64,000 nt of DNA from Ficedula albicollis. Taxonomy: Eukaryota > Chordata > Aves > Passeriformes > Muscicapidae. The DNA lies in assembly GCF_000247815.1 (NCBI RefSeq), contig NC_021677.1, positions 7,704,447 to 7,768,446 on the forward strand. Reading direction: 5' to 3'. Position numbers and translations under genes: made by a program. Under the pieces are notes generated by a model. That model worked only from the letters and a program-made list of their open reading frames with translations. It was not told the origin of the DNA and ran no database searches. Of the stretch, positions 12,561-23,954 are shown in pieces (the stretch's first letter is position 1; each line of letters begins with the position of its first letter).

Positions 12561-15500
12561 ACACAGATGTGAGAAAGGAAGCAGACCAAATGAAAGCAGT
12601 GAGAAATGGAGTTTCTTCCTCCCACTTTGCACTGCCATCTATCACCCGTCACAGCGCCAGCCAACGGCCAGGTGAGGGCTGCTCACATAAAAACTTGTGG
12701 TCACCTGCCACAGCCTCTTATCTCTGCATATTTTTCCACCTTTGAGCATCCAAGAGTTAGAGAAATGAAAGATGAAAGTTGCAGTTCATACATAATCTTG
12801 TGAATACCAAGGGCAGCACCTCATTCAGAGTATAGCACATTTTCCAAAAGCATTACTGGACTTAACCTTCCAAAGCCCTGACCACAAATGAATCTGAAGA
12901 TCAAGAGCCACTATCACAGGGCAGAAAAAAAGAAGTAATATTTGCAAGCAATAAACTTCCCAAAGAGAGTTTCTGATATCTTAAGGAAACCAAGTATCCT
13001 TAAAAAAAAATACAGTTCCTGGTATTTTAAGGATCTTAAAAGAATTACTGGTTTTTGGAAAGCACTGGCCCAATCAGTGTTTGTTAGAATAACATTGTTT
13101 GTGAAACATCCATCACTTATTGGAGTGCATCACCACATGACAACTGTACTTACATTAGAACAATTAAAAGTAATTTAGAAGGAGAATCCTAATCTATGTG
13201 CTACAGAGTATCATGCAGACAGCCTTGAGAGGTGGCATGTATCAGTCATTTCCCAGAGCCTGGCTTTCCTAGAGGTTTCATAATTCCTTCACAAGTACTT
13301 TGTGGTAGAGGTACAAAGAAGAGAAGGAAGAAAGTTGTGTTAGACAAAAACTGGAAAAATCAGAGTCTTTTAAACAAAACAATCAACCAATGGGACATCT
13401 AGACAAGATAAAGGAAAAGAACTTAGTACCAGAAGAGTGGTCACACAGCATAGCAGGAGTCCAGAAAGGCTGGCAACTCTCCACCCTTGGAGGAGTTAAA
13501 AACTCCACAAGACCCTGGGCAACTTGCTGGGACTGGACCTCAGTAGGATAAGACAATCAGAGATGTTTTTTCACACCATTCTCTCTCCCTCTCAGACTCT
13601 GTCACTAAAGGTTTTCATTGGCCCTGGTGCACTGACTGCATGTGAAATGTTGTTCTAGTTGCAAATGTTGAAGTAATTAATTAGTAATAAATAAATTAAT
13701 GAATCTGAACAATTAATAACTAATCTAGTTTATCATACAACATAAATAACAATTAATGTACAATAAATTACTGGGGAATTTGCAAATTACTAGTTTGCTT
13801 TTAACTCTTACACATAATCATACTACTGATGTGCTTGTAACCCTGCTACTCAGGTTTTGCATGTTCCTAGAGTCCACTGTGCTACCTGTTCATAGAATTC
13901 AGTGTGAATGCTCATTTTTATCTTTGTAACAGAGCAAGGTTTGTCTGGGGCTTGCTGTTTTTTTATTTTTCCACAGCATAACCCAAAATGAACCTCAGAT
14001 CAAAGCCACTCGATTCCATTCTGAATACTGTGCCCTTTGCTGCAGTGTCTCAGAGCCTTCCAGTGATATATTACAGAATGTGATTAGCAATGTCACATGT
14101 TTGTTTCTCATCATCTCCCCAGGGATAAACTCAGTCTAAATGTTTCACTGGTAGGAGTTTCTACTCAGTTTTATTTTGAAATATGTGAGAATGATCTGGC
14201 AAAGGAGTATTGCCAGGTAATTTTCATGAAGCACAAGATTAATCCTGAACACTCTTCCATGTTGCTGTTTCACAGGGAGATAAAGAGATAGATAAGACAT
14301 TATTTAATATAAAATTTGAGAAAAAATTGCCATGGTGAGGTTTCACTGGCAGCTCACAAAGGAATCAAACCTATGATCCAATATGACCAGAGGCATTGAT
14401 ACTGCAGCATGTTGAGGACCTTTTGACTGATATTACTTATCCTCACCTCTTGCTGGCCAAAGAGGTTCCAAGGCCACTGCAGAGCAAACCCGAATCTCCT
14501 AGGATTTGATTGGGAGAACAGATTGGAGTCAACAGGTGGACTTGGCTGGAAGATTTCCCCATGAATAAAAGACCCCTCCCCAAAAAGGTAACTCCCCAGA
14601 AAATATCATGAGCAAAACCTGCTAAACGCACTCACTTTGCCCATCAGCACCATCCCAGAACAACCAGCAGCTCTTGCTCTCTATAGACAAGAGATGTGGT
14701 GAAAATGACTCCATGGCTTCTGCTCATGGACAATTCAAGTCAGCACGAGTTATGTGTGCTCATTAAAACTGAGAAGAATCCTGGCAGAACAAACGAAAAC
14801 ATCAATCCAGGCATTTTCAGCACAACTTTAATGTATATTTTTCTCAGTTTTGGCATATGCCCCCTGTCACCTCCCCACCATCCTCTCTGTGTAGCCCCAA
14901 GGGCCATTATTCCAGTTTTGAAGACAGCAATTTCTTTCACAACCCAAGCAACTGCCTCAACATGTCTGAATATGAAGTGCTTTTGTTAAAAAAAAAAAGA
15001 AAATAAAAGAGAAATATTATATTCCTCACTAGGTTAAATCTTCCATTCACTTTATTTACATGAAATTTATCACTTATAAAGCCCCAAAATCCAGGATTAT
15101 AAAAGACTGGGAGCTCTCTTTGTTTTGCAGACGGGAAAAACAGGAGCTGATGCTAAAGGATAGTCCTTCGATGTTAATGCAACAAGTCCTGACAGAAAAT
15201 AACCAGGGCTTGCATACCTGAATGTCTCAGGTGCTTCTGTACAGTGTGACTGAAAGGAAAACTTTCCTGGCCCAGTTATCTCCTATAAAATATAGGACAA
15301 ATGTAGTCACAGTAGTGTGAAAGTTGCTCTGCTCTACAGAGGTAAATCCGACCCATGAAATCCTTGGTGTTTTTATTGGCTTGTGCGAACCAATTGGGCT
15401 TTGACACTGCAGACCGGCACTGCAAGGAAAGAAGATAATTCAGGGCAGTGTCAATGTCAGGCCCAAGGTCTCCTGAACTATTTGAGTCATTGCCTAATGC

Positions 15501-17904
15501 AAATCTGTGAAATAAAATCAACAGGTCTGGGTGAAGCTTTACATCTTCACATGAAACACAGTTTCAAATATAGAAATTCAGTTTTCAAGCTCATATTTAA
15601 TCAAATTGTGCACTCACCTTTCCTGCAGCTTTTACAGCAGATATCACTGCTGAGAAAATCTGGGTTAGAAGAGCAATTGTGCATAATTTTTTGCCTGATA
15701 TTCTCATCTCAGATATACATCCTCCTCACTTCACCTCATCCGACTCTCGGACTTCTTGGAAATTATGGGAAAAGATCCTGATGTAGAAAAACAGACTCTG
15801 TGATGTACAGCTTGGGATGAGAACCAAATTATTCAAAGTACTAATAGTAGGATGAAAAACTTACTGTCACAACACAAATATTAAAACCTTTATCCTGTCA
15901 TGATACAAAGATAAATTTAGAAATACATGAGGGACTAATTTGTCATGAGGTGGCAACAGTTTGAAAAAACTCAGATTTTCCTTTTTCAATTGTATCTGAA
16001 TTATTTATCACCAGATGAGTAGGAAATCAGTGTAATAATTTCAATCAATATTTTGTGCTCCAAACTGAAAACTTACCTTGAACTTGAGTAGATCCGGCTC
16101 CTAGTAAATTTTCTGGCTTTTTGAACAAATACTTTTTATATAATTTATTTTTTAATTTTTCTACAGTTCTCTGCATGGGTAACAAGTTGTGTTTATACCC
16201 TAACAGGAATATTTGATGCTCTGTCAAAGCAAATCAATCTTTCCTCTCTCTTTAGATATGAATGATGCCATCAATAAAAGCCCTCATCAGAAATCAATGT
16301 TCTGCACAAAATGTTATGCATAATGGTATGACCCCTCAGGATGCAGAGCATGTCATTTTGAATTTATTTAGTCTCTGGGAGCCCTGTACAGAGCTAACTT
16401 TTGAGTCTTTGGAGTCTCAAGCAAAACAAGATGATAGTGCCCCACATAGAGTCAGAAGCAGAAGAGTTTGCACTTGCAGGTGCCTCTCCTTCACATTGTT
16501 GTTGGATGGGGCTGCTTGTTTCAGTGTTTCCTCCCCACAGCCCTGCTCTGAGGTGGCAGATCTTGGTTTGGGAGGTGAGCTGATGATCAGATCTGTCCCT
16601 CTCTCATTGTACTGCCAAAATCTGCAGTGCTGCGATCTTTGTGATCCCAAGCCTGAGACAATGTGTTCCAAACACACCACAGGGTATCAGAGTTTGTATT
16701 TCATAAATCACTTAAATCCCACTAGACTCCTTGCATTTTTCAATGCTGATCACCAGGGAACAGAAGCGTTTGAATTTCTATGGATGCTCTTACACTTGAG
16801 GAAACCTGAAGTGCTTTAGCATGGATTAATTCACATCCTGGCACATGCAGTGACTGAGAAGTTAAATAGAATAATCTGCAGAAATGCAGCAGTGGTCAGT
16901 GACTCCCTTTTGACCTGAACTACATGTTGAAGCCTTAGCAAAAGATGTCCCACACAGGTAAAAGTCCAAGAAAAAACATATCCATGAAAGCAAAGAGAAG
17001 AAATGTTGATCTGGAGGGGAAACAAACCCTCCAAGCCTCAAGGATTTGTTTGTTGGCTTGTTTAGGTTTTTTCCTCCTTCTAGTCCAGAAAAACTTCATT
17101 CTTTGATTTCTTAGTTTTCCATGAAAAAGATGAAGCCATGCAGATTTCACAACTTTTTCTATGAAAAATGTCTGTTAGTCAAAAATTTTGTTACCCCTTA
17201 AAAAACCAATTCTGACAACCCTTTGTGTGATACTGGGGAATTCAAAGGAAGGTTTGGGCTCCTGGTACCTATTTACATTCCAGAAGAAGCAGCAAGAAGA
17301 TACAAAAGAGAATGAGTGGGAAGAATCACTTTTATGATAAGCCAAGAGGGAAGAGTATCTCCGAGTCACACAGGGTCTCCAAAGTAAAAGACTAGGTTGA
17401 AGGTGGAGTCTCTGAAGGCTCTAGGGCTCAAAGGCAGTAGCTGTGGGCAGACTGAGAAGTTATGCTTGTGCATACTACTGAGGGAACCAAGAAATTCAGT
17501 ACTCAAAGATTAAAGAGAGAGCACTGTCAGATAATGGTTTTCATTTCAAGAGACCTGTGTACAGAGAGCGGGGAGGGAAAGGTCGGTATTTTAGGTGTAT
17601 TGTTTAATATCATCCTTGAATTCATTTTTTCCACAGTCAAAAATAGGAGTATTTTATTAAGGAAGAACAGGAACCACTTGAAAATGCCAGACTTACGGAA
17701 CGCTGAATGTACTGATGAGGGTATAACAGCATTCTTCTTGCAATTAACTTCTGATGAGGGACCGGTGTATGAAAAATATATGTACTACATATCCCCAAAA
17801 GACAAGAACAGAATGACTGCTCAATGCCTTTTCAATTCCAAAGAGACACAGTGTAATATTATGAGAAATGTGCATTTAAGAGAGATTTCCCATCACTTCA
17901 GTAT
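12561..17904. other. Unique non-coding sequence
   Basis: Mostly AT-rich unique DNA. 13670-13795 is especially A/T-rich, with many AATTAA and AATAAAT motifs. The longest open frame is 16262-16819 (+, 185 codons). It begins just after a strong pyrimidine tract ending in AG at 16255, and a GGAG|GTGAGC donor-like site sits at about 16571-16580, but the protein is not recognisable. A 152-codon frame at 17462-17920 (+) is also unrecognised. Neither is called as a gene. Confidence 0.5.
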
Positions 17905-18015
17905 CCTAGTAGTAAACTGAGGTTCACAAGTGCAGTGAGTCTCTCTAAGCTCCACCCAGCGCAGCAGCATGGCCATGGATCAGACCACAGGCATTCTGAC
18001 TCCCAGCCATTCTAG
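17905..18015 (+). repeat. Ancient MIR/L2-like repeat relic
   Basis: The order 'aaactgaggttcac', 'cacccagcgcagcag', 'atggatcagaccacagg' and 'ttctgactcccagcc' follows the conserved 3' half of MIR/L2-type repeats (gaaactgaggcac ... cacacagc ... gaacccagg ... tctgactcc). It is diverged and the 5' part is not recognisable. The last 10 or so codons and the stop of the 17462-17920 frame fall inside it, which argues against that frame being coding. Confidence 0.5.
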
Positions 18016-18504
18016 TGGATATCAGCAATTTACAGATCAAAACTCTTCAGGCTGAAGAGGCCTTTCTGCATCATGGGCTCTGTTTTCCAGAATCTGGCTC
18101 CCAGAGCCCAGCTGGTAAGGGTTTAATTGCACAGGCATTTGCAAACACTGCTATTACACAGTGAAACATCAGGGCAGTTATAAATAGCACAGAGGGAAAT
18201 TCAGCTTACAGAAAACTGGTGTCTCACAGCCTTCCACAGACGTTCTCCTGGATGGAGAATTTAGGAACTAAACCAGTTCAGGGTCAAATGCTTCAGGTTG
18301 ACCTCTGTAGCCATGCCCTTTTGAACACTTTTCCTTCTGCCTGTTACAAAGGTTATAGAGTAGGAAATGCCCATTATTGTTTGACCTTGTGTCACGGCGA
18401 ATTTTAAGGCCCAAATGTGAGGTTATTTTTAGTTGTGCTGTTATTTTGAAGCCAGGCTCAGGAGAGCAAAATCAGCAAAACTTCACTAAGATAAACAATA
18501 CAAA
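18016..18504. other. Unique non-coding sequence
   Basis: Nothing recognisable. Short open frames only. Confidence 0.5.
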
Positions 18505-18777
18505 ATGACAACCAGCATTATCTTCCCTTTCAGCTTGACAGGAATATTTGTCTTGATACTGAGCTGTGCTGGTGCTGTGCTTCCTCAAGGAATGTTGAAT
18601 AACTTCCTCTCATGTTACACAAGCGCCTGCCCCATATCACTTTACTGTGTGGCCACTTGGCAGCAATGCCTGCAAAGGCTTTGTAATCCCCAGTTCTATT
18701 ATTGTTTCCTAAGGATGCATCCTGCCTGGAAAACAGCAAAGGAAGGGAAACTGTATCTAACACTACTTCCTAATTAA
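18505..18777 (+). other. 90-codon ORF, signal-peptide-like and Cys-rich, status uncertain
   Basis: The frame starts with ATG at 18505 (A at -3, a favourable context) and ends at TAA 18775-18777. Residues 1-24 form a hydrophobic stretch (about residues 5-23) ending in small residues (C-A-G-A), which looks like a secretory signal without an N-terminal positive charge. The remainder holds six cysteines between about residues 36 and 68, spaced C-x4-C-x5-C-x6-C-x4-C-x6-C. This spacing differs from the avian beta-defensin pattern I know. No paralogue or family is recognised, no promoter is visible, and frames of this length are expected by chance in 64 kb. It is listed as a candidate only. Confidence 0.12.
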
Positions 18778-19134
18778 ACTGTTTGCATCATTCAAAGCCT
18801 ATGATGAATTCCTTCCTCTTCTCTCCTTCCCCTCTTGTTTACTAAAATCAGGAGATACAAAAAGACAGCAGGAGAGACACACCGTAAACTAGATTCTAAT
18901 CTCTAGCACAAAAGGTATTGGAGCTTTTCCAGGTTTCTACCAGCATCCTGAGGATCAAATTCTCTTACAACTTGCCACTGTAACCTTGCGGAGGACAATG
19001 TTATGTGCTGACATGTAAGCTATGCTAGAAAAAAATAATTTCTGGAGTTACGTAACTAGAGGTATGGGAAACCTATTTATAGTGGTTGGAACAGTTGGGA
19101 ACAAAGTTCAGCTCTGGATTCAAACTTTATCTAA

Positions 19135-19167
<33 letters not shown>

Positions 19168-19504
19168 CTCATATGTATATATATGACTTTCCCCAAAATA
19201 ATTTGTCTGGTGTTTACAGAGATGGGAATGACCTCAGACCCAGATCTGAACTCATAACTGAGCTTCCCCAGGGTTCAGGTATGTTTGATCCAGTGTCTAG
19301 ATTTGGGCCCACCTCCAATAAATGGGTCACAGTCTTGATGAGCAACCATCCCTCTTGGCTTTATAATCCGTGTGTCTGAGCATATGAGATTTCATATCTG
19401 CCAAACACTCAAACAGCATTAACTGTGGAACACTGACATTAACCCTGAATGGTCAGCCCTAAGTGTAAAGACTACCACTCCCCAAATCAAAGATAGTAAC
19501 ATTG
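18778..19504. other. Unique non-coding sequence with CA/TA microsatellite
   Basis: Unique sequence around the CA/TA microsatellite (listed separately at 19.13 kb). No gene recognised. Confidence 0.5.
19134..19184 (+). repeat. (CA)n(TA)n compound microsatellite
   Basis: A run of about ten CA dinucleotides passes directly into TA repeats and then an imperfect 'catatgtatatatatg' tail. This is a typical vertebrate compound dinucleotide microsatellite, likely polymorphic. Confidence 0.95.
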
Positions 19505-19610
19505 AGAGGAAGAGGCATGAGATGAAACTCTGAGGTTGCAGAGCAAGAAAAAGCCTGGGACTCCTAGCTTTGCATCCTAAGCTCTGACTGCTGGACTAGG
19601 CAACCCCTCC
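19505..19610 (+). repeat. Ancient MIR/L2-like repeat relic
   Basis: 'gatgaaactctgaggttgc', then 'gcctgggactcctagc' and 'taagctctgactgctggac', keep the order of the conserved MIR/L2-type 3' segment (gaaactgagg ... acccaggtctcctgact ... gctctaaccactagac). The copy is strongly diverged. Assignment is by eye. Confidence 0.45.
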
Positions 19611-22600
19611 AAAAACAAATTAATGCAAAATCAGACCTCTCCAGAGACTCCAGGTATGTGTCTTTGAGAGTCAGAAGAGCAGCAAATTGGGTGTATCAAC
19701 TATATACAGAGGCACTTTTCCAAAAACTCAAGCCTTTACCCCAGACTACTTCCAGAAATTAGAGCTTGCTTACAAGTTATGTTGATTCATAACTGATTTA
19801 TCAGTTATTCCAGATAAATAAACTTGGGAGTTATAGGTTAGGAAGATTGTTTCCACAGGCCATAGTGCCCCAACAGGAACTCTGTTAACAATGTACCACG
19901 TGAAGCAGTGAAATTCTCTGTGTGGTCAGCTCAGGCACCAACGGCTGCCCAGATGTTGCACTGGAGTTAACATTCCTTCCTGCAAGGATGATGTCACTAA
20001 TGCAGGCAGCATTTCAAAGCAGGAATGTGCTGCAGGTTCCCACAGATCAGCAAACGATGGAGGTCACTGACAACACTACTGGCAACCGCAGTAAGCGGTA
20101 GGTAAACAAGGTGAGTCAGAGGGAGTAGATCAATCCTTGCCAGGCACCTTGGAGGACTCTCAGCCTCTCCTAATCCAGTTCTTGAGTGACCTCTCTAGGG
20201 GTCTCCATCTGCCTTCTGCCAGAATAGTCCTCCTGAGCTGCTCCTGATTCACATTCACCCAGCTGGGTTTCAGAATCAGGCATTTATCCCTGCAAGCATC
20301 ATTCATAACCCAGAGCCAAGAGATGAGTGCCCAAAGAAGGAAACAAAATACTGGGTGTCTCTATGGAGAGAGAGAGAGAGAGGCAAGAAGCCTCTCAGCT
20401 TCTGCTCTGTTTGTCCCTGGGTGTGAAATAGTGCAACCTCACTCCTACAGCTACAGCCAGATTTGCAGCTGCGTATTTTCCTTCTCCCTGGTGTACCTGC
20501 TGACTCGGAGTTCTTTACAACCATAAAGCCCAGACCTGCTCTGGACAAACGTACTGTTCTATGAAACACAAATAACATCATCTGTGTCCATTTACACAAA
20601 TAACCACTACTGACTGGGAAAATTGATCACCTTTTCATCAGGGCCAAAAGCCACATGGTTGTGCAATTGCTGCTTTTATTAAACTGTGCTTCAGACACCC
20701 TTCAGACCTATCAATGTGTAGGTTGGGACAGAACATGAAATTTCTGTAGCCTCAATGTATGGAAGTTGTTATTTGTGGGTAGAAGCCTTCTAGGAAGAAA
20801 CGTGCTATTATGTGAAATTATGAACTCTAAAATCTAGTGGGCTGTATTGCAAATATGTACAACCATGATTCTCACAAGGTTCACAACAGCATGGAAAAAA
20901 TATGTCTGTTTTTCCATATTCCAAGGATTCCCTGACAGCCTGGGAGTGTACAGCTGTTGTTTGCATTTTAAAAGAAAGTCAAGTTTTCTGCTGCAATACA
21001 TGCAAGTGAAAGACTAACACTGGCATTGTCCCTGCATTCACCCATGTGGGCCTTTCAAAGGATCACCTATAAACTATTTCTTCTGCTTCAGTGAATGTTG
21101 TTGAAAAAACACATGCAGAGGTTACATCCATAAAAGATTCTAAAATGAAGATAGAAGAAAGAAAACAGATATGTAAAGAAGTCATTTAGTCTCCTAATGG
21201 AAAGGCAGAGTTGAACTAATAGAAATTAATAACTACAAACTCTCTTCTATCATGAAAAATATATTATTGTTATTCTGTTTACTATAATTAGTAGCAGCAA
21301 CTTTTCACAGACTTTGCTAAAAGCCAGTGGTGTGGGAAATCTGTGCCATTCAGGTGCAATGTACCAACAAGATGTAAAACAAAGATCCTGATGATCACCA
21401 GAGGTCCAGAGATATTTTTGGTAAAGAAGCCCTCACTGAGAGCAACATAAAATTAATCTAATTACATTCACCTAGTTACATTCTACATTTCGTCATGCAT
21501 ACCATGAGCATCACATGCTGAGCAAGGCTGCTACATCTCTACAGAAACAAACGCATTCCAGTAATAGATCACTTCCTTGTCAGATCACTGTTGAAAAATA
21601 TTATCTTTGAAATATCTGAGTGTCTACGTGGTTCCCAAAGGTTATTTCTCTGCTGAAAAATAGCACCAATGCAATAATCAATTATCATCAAATTAGGGCA
21701 ATCAGAAAACAGATACAATTAAAACAGTGGGGGGAAATAAATAGTCTGTGCAGTACTAATGAAAAATCTGCAAAGGGATGTCCAGAAAGCTGTCTTAAGT
21801 AGTCTCTTCTCACAGACCCTCTCAGCAGACAGCTCCTCACAGCTCGGGTGGGCGCCTCCACACTGCCAGTCAGTGGCTACAGGCAGGAACTGAGTCTGCA
21901 CAAAGGCATGGAATGACTTCCAGTATCTGTGTGGAAATACTTACCCCGTAGCTTTACAAGCAGCTTCACGTAGGAGTGGAGGAGCTGCCTTCATCTGCCA
22001 TCTGGAAGTGGTTTGTGTCCCACCAGTGGTATACATATCACAGTTTGGAAAGCCCTGCTTTAGACCAGGAGTCTTGCTCAGGGCTCCTCTGGCTGCCACA
22101 CAGTGGAGACTCCTCACCCTGCTTTGTAACCAGAGATGATGAAGACCCTCCAGAGCAGCTGTACAACTGTCTGTGAAACTCATATCTCATGAGCAACAAT
22201 TTAAACTTGCCTTAAACACTGCTGGCTTGAAGGCTGATCTGGCTGATTTGTATCTTGGTAAGAGAAAAGATAAACAGATTTTCCCAGCCTTTCTGATTCT
22301 CTTCTCATCTCGCTAAAGCAAGGAAAATCATTTCCTCCCAGGCATGCTGGAGAAGAAATCCATTAGCAGTTACAAAGCAGGGCTGAATGTTATTGTTACA
22401 TCCAAATAGCTGTTAAGCCTTCGATTCCACTCCTATTACTTTGAGACAGAAACACAGGATTTTATGTGCATGCAACTGGAATGTCTCTTAATTGCTACCT
22501 CCTTACCACAATTCTATTGCATTAGATTTAAAACTAATAAAACAAACCTATTGTTTCTTTTTTAATAAGAATCACAAAGCAGTCCACTCATATCAGTTTC

Positions 22601-23348
22601 TCTGTAATGTATCTGTTTAATGCCCACTCACAAATATAACATTAAGCAAGTATCAAGCCTGTAATTCATAGCAAATTTATTCCTTTAGGCATTATCTCGA
22701 GAGTAACTAGGCAGGGTAAAGTAGTACTGAACGTATTTAAACTGAGAGCTACAGGAAACAGGTGATTAATGCAGAAAACTGCACATCAAGGACTGTTGCC
22801 ATGACTGCAGGACTCAGGTACACTGTGACATACCAGGCTTAAGTCAAGGTGTCAACAGTCAACCAGGGGCTGACCTGCAGTGGTCCTTTGGATGAATATT
22901 TGTCTGCAAGCAGGTATTTTTGAAGAAAAAACATATTTTTAAAAGTGCTTGTTCTTGCATTCAATTTTTATTGAGTATTTCCTCACATTTGGGATTTAGG
23001 ATTTTTTTTGCCCCATTTCACATGTAAGTGTTTCTACTCATTTTAGAGGAGGGCAAAAAATTGAATGGATTTAGGGAGAGCTTTAGAGCTTCACAAGGTA
23101 GGCAAAGTTATAAAATAAAGGTAACTGACAAATTTGCATTTGAAGACTGACACATGCAAAGAATTAAAGAATTACATGCAAAGGTGAGAAGACAAGGACG
23201 TGAAAAGAATTCTTGTCAATCAGACAAAAAAGGCCCAGTTATTCACTCCCATTTCTCTTGCTGGCAAGGAAAAACACACACATACATGAGGCTGTCTACA
23301 CGCACATGAAGCAAAAGGAAGGAGAACTAAATGAATTAAGGTTCATTA
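19611..23348. other. Unique non-coding sequence
   Basis: No gene recognised. It includes a short GA run at 20366-20382 and a low-repeat AT-rich stretch at about 22340-22720 that looks like a candidate conserved non-coding element. The open frames present (for example 20303-20599 minus and 21941-22183 minus) are short and without family signatures. Confidence 0.5.
20366..20382 (+). repeat. (GA)n short microsatellite
   Basis: About eight GA dinucleotides without interruption. Confidence 0.9.
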
Positions 23349-23954
23349 ATCACGGACTTAAAGCCATAAAGATCTTACAGAATGAGGAGGGATATAGCTT
23401 AGGTTATATTAAAATGAACTGGAGTTCTGCATGAGTCACAGAAGATTTAAAAAGATTTTATTAAAAATCTATATATTTAGGAAAGTGTCAGGAAAGAAAG
23501 TATGTGGTTTGTGAACAGAAATTCTGGGCTCATGACTGCAAATATAAACACTATTTTTGAACCTCTGCAACTATTGTTAGACAAGGTCTGTTTGTTTACA
23601 TGGTCTGCTCTAGCAGGTGAAGAAATGAAGCCACGGACCTGAAGCCATAAAGATCTTACAGAATGAGGAGGGATCACGGACTTAAAGCCATAAAGATCTT
23701 ACAGAATGAGGAGGGATATAGCTTAGGTTATATTAAAATGAACTGGAGTTCTGCATGAGTCACAGAAGATTTAAAAAGATTTTATTAAAAATCTATATAT
23801 TTAGGAAAGTGTCAGGAAAGAAAGTATGTGGTTTGTGAACAGAAATTCTGGGCTCATGACTGCAAATATAAACACTATTTTTGAACCTCTGCAACTATTG
23901 TTAGACAAGGTCTGTTTGTTTACATGGTCTGCTCTAGCAGGTGAAGAAATGAAG
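23349..23954 (+). repeat. Direct duplication, 324-bp period, with a 43-bp partial third copy
   Basis: Copy A spans 23349-23630 and copy B 23673-23954, about 282 bp each. I can find no difference between them over their length. Between them (23631-23672) lies a truncated copy of the first 43 or so bases of the unit (starting 'cacggacctgaagcc'), with two base changes compared with A and B. The structure A - short copy - B suggests a replication-slippage or template-switch event, or a collapse/expansion error in assembly. No coding frame crosses it meaningfully: the 23213-23434 (+) and 23477-23677 (-) frames are short and end inside the repeat. Confidence 0.95.

Noticed and set aside
17462..17920. 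152-codon plus-strand open frame with an internal acceptor-like 'ttttttccacag' near 17635
   Set aside because: No recognisable domain, and its end overlaps an ancient MIR/L2-like relic. Most likely chance.
23349..23954. Possible CRISPR-like or satellite array
   Set aside because: Only two full copies and one partial copy, unit about 282 bp, no regular spacers. This is a simple local duplication in vertebrate DNA.
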